A stretch of 31,059 bases of DNA from a virus. Where the stretch lies: IMG/VR virus record IMGVR_UViG_3300020417_001646, positions 1 through 31,059 of that record. The stretch is one strand, 5' to 3'. Shown here piece by piece: positions 25,768 to 31,059 of the stretch; positions within the stretch are counted from its first letter, which is position 1; every line of letters starts with the position of its first letter. Below the pieces are notes generated by a model, which made no database searches, had not been told where the DNA came from, and saw only the letters and a list, made by a program, of their open reading frames with translations. Made by a program: the position numbers and the translations under genes.

Positions 25768-27215
25768 TGCTCAATCCATTCTTTACTCAAGGCACATCGT
25801 CTGAACAGAACCTTGTTCAGGATTTGATCAACGAGCAGTTGAGGATGTATGGTGTTGATATTTTTTATCTACCCAGAAAATATGTAACTCAAAAAAGTAT
25901 TATAAAGGAAGTAGTTCAGTCAACATTTGATACTGCTCTACCTCTTGAGGCATATGTTGACAACTATGATCAGTATTCTGGAGCTGGTAATCTTCTAACG
26001 AAGTTTGGAATTCAATCTCAAGATGAAGTTAGATTGATTATCTCTAGAGAGAGATTTGAAAATTATATTACGCCACTGATTGAAGATCAAGCAAATATAA
26101 AACTATCGACAAGACCAAAGAGTGGAGATTTGATTTGGTTCCCTCTAGACGATAGAGTTTATGAAATCAAAGATATTGAATACGCAAAACCATATTATCA
26201 ATTACAAGATCTTTACATCTATGAATTATATTGCGAACTCTTCCGCTATGAGGATGAGGTTATTGCAACCGGCATTGACGAGATTGATAATAATCTGGTA
26301 GGTGATGATTCTGATGGACTCACTGATGATGGAATCAATACGATTCAAGGTGTAACGCAAACACTTACTCTGGTTGGAACTGGGGCAACGGCAACTGCAA
26401 TTACTGGTATTGTAACCTCTGGTGGTGTTAGATTGATTACCATTACTAACAGAGGATCTGGATACATCGGTATTCCTACTGTCGGGGTCTCCTCTGCACC
26501 AAGTGGAGGAACGACAGGAATTGCAACTGTTGGTCAAGTGATCGGTGGTATTGTTGTCTGTAATAATAGTGCCAATCCAAGATCTAGATCTATTCAAAGA
26601 GTTGACATTTCAAATCCGGGTGCCGGATATACTATTGCACCAGGAATTCGTTTCATTGGTGGTAGTGGAGTTGGTGCTGCTGCAACATCTAAGATTGGAG
26701 ACGGTGTTGTTGGAGTTGTTACAGTTCAATCTGGTGGATCTGGATACACCACATCACCAACTATTACATTTAATGACGAAGTATTCTTATCTGGCGTTAC
26801 CACCGTCTCAGCGGCAGCCACAGCGGTCCTGAGTGCCTCTGGAAGCATCTCTGCTATCAATTTGACTAACGCAGGTCTTGGATACAGTTCTATCGGCAGC
26901 ATCACCATTTCTGCACCAGATATGGATTCTTCTGGCGATTTCATATTCAACGAAATTGTCACAGGATCTCTGAGTGGCACCACTGGTAGGGTTAGAACTT
27001 GGGATTCAACTACAAACATATTAGAGGTCGCATCTGTTAGCGGAACCTGGACACACGGAGAAGATATTGTTGGCGCAACTTCGGGTGCAAGTCATGCTCT
27101 CAGAATTATTAATCTCGAACCAGACAATGATGAGTATGCAGATAATCTCGATATTGAGAACGCTGCAGACAATATTCTTGACTTCTCTGAACAGAATCCT
27201 TTCGGAATTCCCTAA
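25767..27215 (+). CDS. 14: Neck protein gp14 with inserted repeat modules
   Basis: The first ~185 residues (MLNPFFTQGTSSEQNLVQDL, then YGVDIFYLPRKYV and GDLIWFPLDDRVYEIKDIEY) are the gp14 neck protein core, which in T4 (256 aa) joins gp13 at the head-tail junction. The last ~35 residues (NAADNILDFSEQNPFGIP) look like the conserved end. Between them, residues ~200-445 consist of four G-S-G-Y modules (~230, ~283, ~323, ~368) and one S-G-A module (~397-442). Without this insert about 230 residues remain, near T4 length. The insert is Gly/Ser/Thr/Ile-rich and probably projects outward from the neck. The start is coupled to the gp13 stop (TAATG), with AGGA just upstream. The stop overlaps the gp15 late promoter. 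Confidence 0.88.
   Translation: MLNPFFTQGTSSEQNLVQDLINEQLRMYGVDIFYLPRKYVTQKSIIKEVVQSTFDTALPLEAYVDNYDQYSGAGNLLTKFGIQSQDEVRLIISRERFENYITPLIEDQANIKLSTRPKSGDLIWFPLDDRVYEIKDIEYAKPYYQLQDLYIYELYCELFRYEDEVIATGIDEIDNNLVGDDSDGLTDDGINTIQGVTQTLTLVGTGATATAITGIVTSGGVRLITITNRGSGYIGIPTVGVSSAPSGGTTGIATVGQVIGGIVVCNNSANPRSRSIQRVDISNPGAGYTIAPGIRFIGGSGVGAAATSKIGDGVVGVVTVQSGGSGYTTSPTITFNDEVFLSGVTTVSAAATAVLSASGSISAINLTNAGLGYSSIGSITISAPDMDSSGDFIFNEIVTGSLSGTTGRVRTWDSTTNILEVASVSGTWTHGEDIVGATSGASHALRIINLEPDNDEYADNLDIENAADNILDFSEQNPFGIP
26365..26930 (+). repeat. G-S-G-Y modules in gp14
   Basis: Four copies encode ITITNRGSGYIGIPTVGV, VDISNPGAGYTIAPGIRFIG, VTVQSGGSGYTTSPTITF and INLTNAGLGYSSIGSITISA. Linker strands such as GSGVGAAATSKIGDGVVGVV separate them. 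They make up most of the extra length of this neck protein compared with T4. Confidence 0.8.
26940..27105 (+). repeat. V-x-G-x-x-S-G-A module in gp14
   Basis: This is the cleanest copy of the module: FNEIVTGSLSGTTGRVRTWD, then TNILEVASVSGTWTHGEDIV and GATSGASHALRI. The scheme is a V-x-G-x-x-S-G-[TA]-x-G-x-V-x-x-[WY]-D half followed by a second G-x-x-S-G-A half. It bridges the G-S-G-Y modules and the conserved gp14 C-terminus. Confidence 0.65.
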
Positions 27216-27218
27216 ATA
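27211..27218 (+). promoter_or_regulatory. Late promoter (CCTAAATA) before gp15
   Basis: CCTAAATA contains the gp14 TAA stop (27213-27215) and lies 23 nt before the gp15 ATG. It fits the CTAAATA variant of the late motif that I recall from marine T4-like phages. No strong Shine-Dalgarno is seen before gp15. Confidence 0.6.
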
Positions 27219-27241
27219 ATTGTTAATCTTGGTACATAGAT

Positions 27242-28243
27242 ATGTTTGAGTACTTTTACAACGAGATTTTAAGGAGGACGATTATTGCTTTCGGAACGCT
27301 TTTTAATGCGATTACGATCAAGCAAGAAAACTCCGTTGTAAGAGTTCCATTAGCATACGGACCAACACAAAAGTTTTTAGCGAGAATTGAGCAGTCACCT
27401 GATCTGAACAAACCGACTGCAATTACGCTTCCAAGAATGTCGTTTGAGTTTACCGGATTGACATACGATCCATCTAGAAAAGTTACCACGACTCAACAGT
27501 TCATGGTAAAAAATCCAGATGATGGATCGGATATTAAAAAATCGTATATGCCGGTTCCATATAATATGCAATTTGAATTGTCTATTATGTGTAAATTGAA
27601 TGATGACGCTCTTCAAATTGTAGAACAGATTCTTCCATATTTTCAACCATCATATAATCTTACAGTTGAATTAGTAGAAGCAATAAAAGAGAAAAGAGAT
27701 ATACCAGTGGTGTTGGAAAACATCACAATGTCTGATGAGTATGAAGGCGATTTTACATCCAGAAGAGTTCTTCTTTATACTCTGAGATTTACAGCAAAAA
27801 CTTACATGTTTGGTCCTACAACTGCGGCTACCAAAGATGTTATCAAGAAGGCAACCGTCAACTATCTCACTGGCACCGATACAACAAATACCATCAGAGA
27901 AGTTTCTTATTCCTCTTATCCAAGAGCGATCAAAAATTACACTGGGGATATTACTACGAACCTAACATCAGATGTTGGTCTATCACAAAAAACCTTTGAA
28001 GTTGAAGATGGACATGGACTTGTCAAAAATGACTACATTGACGTTGGTGGTGAGGAGATGAAGATTAGAACTGTTAATGGTAATAAGTTGAGTGTCATTA
28101 GAGGAGAAGATAATACTCAAATTATATCTCACCTCAGAGGAGATCCGGTCAAGAAGATCACCTTTGATGCTAACTCAACAACGACAGACAATGCTCTCAT
28201 TGAAGAGGGTGACGACTTTGGATTTAGTGGATCTTACAACTGA
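27242..28243 (+). CDS. 15: Tail sheath stabilizer / tail completion protein gp15
   Basis: This 333-residue protein matches T4 gp15 (272 aa), the hexameric terminator that caps the contractile tail and sheath and docks it to the neck. MFEYFYNEILRRTIIAFGTL parallels T4 MFGYFYNSSFRRYATLMGDL, and LQIVEQILPYFQPSYN parallels FQIVEQILPYFQPHFN (T4 as remembered). Residues ~240-307 form an insertion of the G-D-E-I...R-G type (EVEDGHGLVKNDYIDVGGEE, then LSVIRGEDNTQIISHLRGDP). Without it the length is about 265, near T4. The TGA overlaps the gp16 ATG by one base. Confidence 0.93.
   Translation: MFEYFYNEILRRTIIAFGTLFNAITIKQENSVVRVPLAYGPTQKFLARIEQSPDLNKPTAITLPRMSFEFTGLTYDPSRKVTTTQQFMVKNPDDGSDIKKSYMPVPYNMQFELSIMCKLNDDALQIVEQILPYFQPSYNLTVELVEAIKEKRDIPVVLENITMSDEYEGDFTSRRVLLYTLRFTAKTYMFGPTTAATKDVIKKATVNYLTGTDTTNTIREVSYSSYPRAIKNYTGDITTNLTSDVGLSQKTFEVEDGHGLVKNDYIDVGGEEMKIRTVNGNKLSVIRGEDNTQIISHLRGDPVKKITFDANSTTTDNALIEEGDDFGFSGSYN
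27958..28157 (+). repeat. H-G and G-E-E...R-G module in gp15
   Basis: The segment encodes FEVEDGHGLVKNDYIDVGGE, then EMKIRTVNGNKLSVIRGEDN and TQIISHLRGDPVKKI. It combines an H-G-L start with the strand pattern ending in V-I-R-G and a closing H-x-x-G element, as in copies in gp7 (12280-12430) and the DUF4815 protein (22915-23110). It lies near the C-terminus of gp15, where T4 gp15 has no counterpart that I know. Confidence 0.65.
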
Positions 28244-28662
28244 TGTCAAAATTTGATGAACTTAATGATGCTTTCAATGTCACTGGAGACATTGTTCAAA
28301 AGGAAAGTGTCACCAGAAAAATTGAAAAGATAAAGGACTCCACTGAGGATGTCAAAAAGGACTACGAGTATACTCGTGGGAATTTATATTCCATTATTGA
28401 AAAAGGACAGGAAGCATTAAATGGCATTCTTGAACTGGCTCAAGAAAGTGAAATGCCTAGAGCATATGAGGTGGCAGGACAATTAATTAAAAACGTTGCT
28501 GATGCCACAGATAAACTGATGGAACTTCAGAAAAAACTTAAAGATGTGGAAGAAGAGAAGCAATCAAAGGGTCCATCCACCGTCAATAATGCTCTGTTTG
28601 TAGGATCTACTGCCGAGTTATCAAAACTTCTTAAGTCCGGACTTAAGGAAGACGATAAATAA
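28243..28662 (+). CDS. 16: Small terminase subunit gp16
   Basis: This 139-residue protein corresponds to T4 gp16 (164 aa), the small terminase that regulates DNA packaging by gp17. The order of motifs agrees with remembered T4 gp16: DYEYTRGNLYSIIEKGQEAL (T4 [20 protein letters not shown]), then LELAQESEMPRAYEVAGQLI (T4 SPRHMEVFATLM), then a coiled-coil region DKLMELQKKLKDVEEEKQ, then NNALFVGSTAELSKLL (T4 NATVFMGSPTELMDEI). The start overlaps the gp15 stop. The 3' end contains an 18-bp perfect palindrome and overlaps the next late promoter. Confidence 0.92.
   Translation: MSKFDELNDAFNVTGDIVQKESVTRKIEKIKDSTEDVKKDYEYTRGNLYSIIEKGQEALNGILELAQESEMPRAYEVAGQLIKNVADATDKLMELQKKLKDVEEEKQSKGPSTVNNALFVGSTAELSKLLKSGLKEDDK
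28630..28647. repeat. Perfect 18-bp palindrome at the end of gp16
   Basis: CTTAAGTCC at 28630-28638 is followed directly by its reverse complement GGACTTAAG at 28639-28647. It encodes LLKSGLK in the gp16 C-terminus and ends 6 nt before the late promoter at 28654. It could be a dimeric protein-binding site, a transcript hairpin, or chance under coding constraint. No U-tract follows, so a standard intrinsic terminator is unlikely. Confidence 0.85.
28654..28661 (+). promoter_or_regulatory. T4-type late promoter (GATAAATA) after gp16
   Basis: GATAAATA is identical to the gp25 promoter octamer and overlaps the gp16 TAA (28660-28662). The next ATG is 42 nt beyond its end, twice the spacing seen at the other promoters. 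The longer leader can form a small hairpin, GGGA (28667-28670) with TCCC (28677-28680), so leader-level control is possible. Confidence 0.65.
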
Positions 28663-28703
28663 ATCTGGGAGAGGAATCCCGAAGTACCTAAGATACTCAT
28701 AAA

Positions 28704-30656
28704 ATGTCTAGAGAGGATTTACCTTCTATAGATGAGTTCGTTGAATCTAACGAACTTCCATCAGTTGAAGACGCAATAATTGAAGAAGAGTTACCCTCTA
28801 TTGATGATTACATAGAGCAAGAAGAAATTGTCGAAGAGATAGTAGAAGAACCTGAGATCGCAGAAGATTTAGATCTCACAGAAGTTCTCCGTCTCATTAA
28901 TGACGTAAGAAGAGATATACCGGATGTTCCGGAGATCAAATATTATGATGAAGAACTAAAAGCACTTGCGGAGCAAGTTAGTCAAATCTCTGGTTCTATA
29001 CCAGAGGTAAAGTATTATGATAACGAAGTAGAGGCTATTTGTGATCAGATTGATCTGGTCAAGGAGCAGATTAAAGATCTGCCCGAAGTAAAATATTATG
29101 ATGAGCAAGTTGGTGTCATTGAAGATAGAATTGATAATCTTCAAACTGCACTAGCAAATCTACCTGAAGTAAAATATTACGATGCTGAAATTGAAGCAAT
29201 TTGCGACGCAGTTGATGCGGTAAAGGCATCAATTCCCAAGTTCCCCAAATGGGTCAATGAAGTTAATGAAGTCCCTGATTTTTCATGGATCGGAAAAACA
29301 TTTAGTGTAATTGATGATGACTTCACTAAAGTAGGCGATAGTATTCAAGAGATCAAGAATAAGATCAACTATGAGGTTCAAGAACTCACAGAGTCAATAA
29401 GCACGAAGGACTTTGAGACCAGAGTTGATATAAAAGAAATTACAGAAAACTTAGAAAATACTAAGAACAAAATATATGAAGAGTTAAAAGAAACTGCGAT
29501 TAAGATTTGGGATCATCATCATGAATTTAAAGATGATGATAGAAAATTAAAGAAACAAATCCTAAGTCATTATAATTCTCTAAAACAAAACGTTAATAAA
29601 CAGGTTCTTGAACTTAGAGAAAAAACATATGAATCTGATAAAGAAATCAGTGAGAAGTTTTTAAATTACTTTGACAATTTAAAAGATGAAATTGCTTCTT
29701 TGCCAGAAGTAAAATATTATGATGATGACGTTATTGGACTCAGAAAAAATCTTTCAGAGTTAACTAAAAAGTTTGATTCTCACGTAATCAATATTGCTGA
29801 GTTATACAAGATTGTTAATGATTTAAAAGGAACTCAGCAAGATTTGACTGAAAGTTTAGCAGAACCTGCTAACACAAAACAAGGTCAAGATCCATTAACA
29901 CCAACGGATCAAAACTTTGCAACACTTGATGATCTTCAAAAACATTACAGATTATTTGTTGGTAGAATACAAGAACAGATCGCTGCACTAGGTGGCGGTG
30001 GTGAAACTAAACTACAATATCTTGATGACATTGTTGGCATAGCAACTAACCTGGATGCCTATGATGGAATGTATCTCCAAGTCGATGTTGGACTTGGAAG
30101 AACTAGTGGTCATAGTTTTAAATTTTCTGAGGTAACAGTTGGTGCAGCAGGAACTTGGGCTGCAACTGCTGCTGGTATTCATACCACCAAAAACGTCGGT
30201 ATTGCTACCACAGCAAGATCAGAATATTCTTTATACGTTGGAAGATCTTCGACAGCAGGTGCTGGATCTTCAATCGTTGCATATTTTGAAGGTGATGTTT
30301 CTATCGCAGGAACAGTATTCAAAGAAAACATTCAGAACGTTGATTCTATTGGAGTTGTCACCGCGAGAAGTGGCATTAACGTAGGATATGATTATCTTGG
30401 TGGTCCTGGTGTAGGTGCCACCATTGAGGCAAATGGAAATGCTAATTTTGCTGGAGTAGTAACATCTACTAATCTTCAAGTTTCTACTCTGTTTACTCCA
30501 CCAGTTTTAACAACCGCTCAGCGAGTTGGTCTTTCCACTTTAGAAGGATCAATGATATATAATAGCACAGATAAAAAGATGCAATTCTTTGACGGAACGT
30601 CTTGGAATGATCTTGGCGGTGTATCTCTCGGACTTGCTATCGCATTAGACGGATAA
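28704..30656 (+). CDS. Coiled-coil fibre-like virion protein (650 aa)
   Basis: The gene lies between gp16 and the expected gp17 site, where marine T4-like phages often carry a large virion gene. Residues 6-36 contain three LPS[IV][DE][DE] units at an exact 12-residue period in a very acidic N-terminus. Residues 76-165 hold four tandem PE[IV]KYYD repeats (starts 76, 100, 127, 154), and a fifth is at 334. Coiled-coil-like heptads run through ~85-170 and ~205-400. After a GGGGE hinge near residue 430 comes a beta-rich C-terminal region with VVTARSGINVG and GSMIYNSTDKKMQFFDGTSW, which resembles the ends of phage fibre proteins. A trimeric fibre or whisker, comparable in shape to T4 fibritin, is a plausible role but is inferred. 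The TAA overlaps the next ATG by one base. Confidence 0.75.
   Translation: MSREDLPSIDEFVESNELPSVEDAIIEEELPSIDDYIEQEEIVEEIVEEPEIAEDLDLTEVLRLINDVRRDIPDVPEIKYYDEELKALAEQVSQISGSIPEVKYYDNEVEAICDQIDLVKEQIKDLPEVKYYDEQVGVIEDRIDNLQTALANLPEVKYYDAEIEAICDAVDAVKASIPKFPKWVNEVNEVPDFSWIGKTFSVIDDDFTKVGDSIQEIKNKINYEVQELTESISTKDFETRVDIKEITENLENTKNKIYEELKETAIKIWDHHHEFKDDDRKLKKQILSHYNSLKQNVNKQVLELREKTYESDKEISEKFLNYFDNLKDEIASLPEVKYYDDDVIGLRKNLSELTKKFDSHVINIAELYKIVNDLKGTQQDLTESLAEPANTKQGQDPLTPTDQNFATLDDLQKHYRLFVGRIQEQIAALGGGGETKLQYLDDIVGIATNLDAYDGMYLQVDVGLGRTSGHSFKFSEVTVGAAGTWAATAAGIHTTKNVGIATTARSEYSLYVGRSSTAGAGSSIVAYFEGDVSIAGTVFKENIQNVDSIGVVTARSGINVGYDYLGGPGVGATIEANGNANFAGVVTSTNLQVSTLFTPPVLTTAQRVGLSTLEGSMIYNSTDKKMQFFDGTSWNDLGGVSLGLAIALDG
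28719..28811 (+). repeat. 12-residue LPSID repeats
   Basis: Three units start at residues 6, 18 and 30: LPSIDEF, LPSVEDA and LPSIDDY. The period is exactly 36 nt. The units are highly acidic and could be short linear docking motifs for a virion partner. Confidence 0.8.
28929..29723 (+). repeat. PE[VI]KYYD heptapeptide repeats
   Basis: The heptapeptide begins at 28929, 29001, 29082, 29163 and 29703. The first four are 24, 27 and 27 residues apart and separated by coiled-coil segments. The fifth lies 180 residues downstream. The proline at each start probably breaks the helix and the paired tyrosines may pack between chains. Confidence 0.85.
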
Positions 30657-30907
30657 TGAAAACTCTCAAAATTTTTCTAGAAATAGCAGAAGGTGTTGGT
30701 GTAGGCACCACAACCACAAAGTATTACGGAAGCAGGTACTTCGGTGGAGGACACTCTAACAAAAACGGTAATGGCCACAGTAACGGTAACGGAAGTTCTA
30801 ACGGAAATGGGAACTCTGGGAATGGTAATGGAAATGGTAATGGGGGCAATGGCGGTAACGGTGGTAACGGTGGCGGCAATGGTGGTAATGGGGGGAATGG
30901 GGGATGA
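30656..30907 (+). CDS. Gly/Asn-rich low-complexity small protein (83 aa)
   Basis: The first ~30 residues are ordinary (MKTLKIFLEIAEGVGVGTTT, then KYYGSRYFGGG). The remaining ~50 are almost wholly Asn, Gly and Ser (NGNGNGG-type repeats). The DNA is a GGYAAYGGY-type repeat ending in runs of five or six G. No family is recognised. The ATG overlaps the preceding TAA by one base, and the TGA overlaps the next ATG (ATGA), so translation is probably coupled on both sides, which argues for a real gene. The repeat invites length variation between isolates. It could be a disordered virion tail or a vestige, but this is unknown. Confidence 0.65.
   Translation: MKTLKIFLEIAEGVGVGTTTTKYYGSRYFGGGHSNKNGNGHSNGNGSSNGNGNSGNGNGNGNGGNGGNGGNGGGNGGNGGNGG
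30772..30903 (+). repeat. G-rich Asn/Gly codon repeat
   Basis: Imperfect tandem GGTAAYGGY units rise in G content towards the 3' end, with GGGGG and GGGGGG runs. Multiple closely spaced GG and GGG tracts on the + strand could form two-layer G-quadruplexes in mRNA or DNA. It is the strongest composition break in an otherwise AT-rich window. Confidence 0.75.
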
Positions 30908-31059
30908 AAACTTTTAATAAGTTTCAAGAAGATTGGTCTAATAAATATAAAAAGAGTATTGACTGTTCTAACCCCAAAGGTTTCTCTCAGAAAGCACATT
31001 GTGCCGGACGTAAAAAAAGAGCAGCAGGTGGTAAAACCAAATCAAAACCAGTTGAATGA
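30904..31059 (+). CDS. 51-aa protein with NPKGFSQKAHCAGRKKR motif
   Basis: This reading frame runs from ATG at 30904 to TGA at the last base of the window. The product has a basic C-terminus and a central IDCSNPKGFSQKAHCAGRKK segment with Cys21, His32 and Cys33. I recall closely similar C-x-N-P-K-G-F-S-Q-K-x-H-C segments in many marine T4-like phage proteins, alone or as part of larger ones, without known function. Cys/His spacing might bind a metal, but that is speculative. The ATG overlaps the TGA of the Gly/Asn gene (ATGA). The gene probably directly precedes the large terminase gene. Confidence 0.8.
   Translation: MKTFNKFQEDWSNKYKKSIDCSNPKGFSQKAHCAGRKKRAAGGKTKSKPVE
30940..30947 (+). promoter_or_regulatory. 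Possible late promoter inside the last gene
   Basis: AATAAATA here lies in the 10-mer CTAATAAATA, identical to the one before gp8. It is inside the 51-aa coding region, 112 nt before the window end. It could drive a downstream gene such as gp17. In AT-rich DNA single matches inside genes are expected by chance, so this is tentative. Confidence 0.25.

Noticed and set aside
26226-26597. Minus-strand 123-codon open frame opposite gp14
   Set aside because: It arises from repeat codons of gp14 read backwards. The composition is implausible for a protein.
28630-28647. The palindrome as an intrinsic terminator of gp16
   Set aside because: There is no U-run after it and the dyad has no loop, so it is reported only as an unexplained palindrome.
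30724-30999. Minus-strand proline-rich frame opposite the Gly/Asn gene
   Set aside because: Polyproline is simply the reverse strand of the GGN repeats. The coupled + strand genes explain the region.
1-31059. tRNA genes, integrase or attachment sites
   Set aside because: No cloverleaf-like segment or recombinase is visible. Gaps are at most 41 nt and all coding is structural or packaging.

Overview
The window is a tightly packed block of virion genes, all on the + strand, from an AT-rich marine T4-like myovirus of the cyanophage/pelagiphage kind. This rests on gene order and protein motifs. Successive genes match T4 gp25, gp6, gp7, gp8, then gp13, gp14, gp15 and gp16, with two additional large virion genes in between and after. 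Host genes, tRNA genes, mobile elements and CRISPR arrays are not visible. Homology statements come from remembered family motifs, not from a search.

Layout: 1-252 is a small unknown gene. 293-24124 is the baseplate block: gp25, gp6, a 4036-residue gp7-like protein, gp8, and a 2518-residue DUF4815-type protein in the slot where T4 has genes 9-12. 24124-24896 holds three small overlapping genes. 24922-28662 is the neck and packaging block: gp13, gp14, gp15 and the small terminase gp16. 28704-31059 holds a 650-residue coiled-coil fibre-like protein, a Gly/Asn-rich 83-residue product and a 51-residue product with a Cys/His/Lys motif. The large terminase (gp17) would be expected just beyond the right edge.

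Four short gaps and one stop-codon region carry a T4-type late-promoter octamer (NATAAATA or CTAAATA) 19-42 nt before a start codon, and three of these overlap the stop codon of the preceding gene. The other junctions are overlaps or gaps of a few bases, so the genes probably form a few late operons, one per promoter.

The most striking feature is the protein architecture. Several small beta-type modules recur across different virion proteins: a G-S-G-Y repeat, an H-G-x-x-T-G-D repeat, a G-D-E-I...R-G repeat, a V-x-G-x-x-S-G-A repeat and an N-D-I-x-Q-x-P-G repeat. They swell gp7, gp8, the DUF4815 protein, gp14 and gp15 beyond T4 size. In gp14 and gp15, removing the module region leaves a core close to T4 length. 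gp7 also contains a YHYH-like domain and an internal tandem duplication. The virion surface from baseplate to neck thus appears to be decorated by one shared pool of interchangeable modules.
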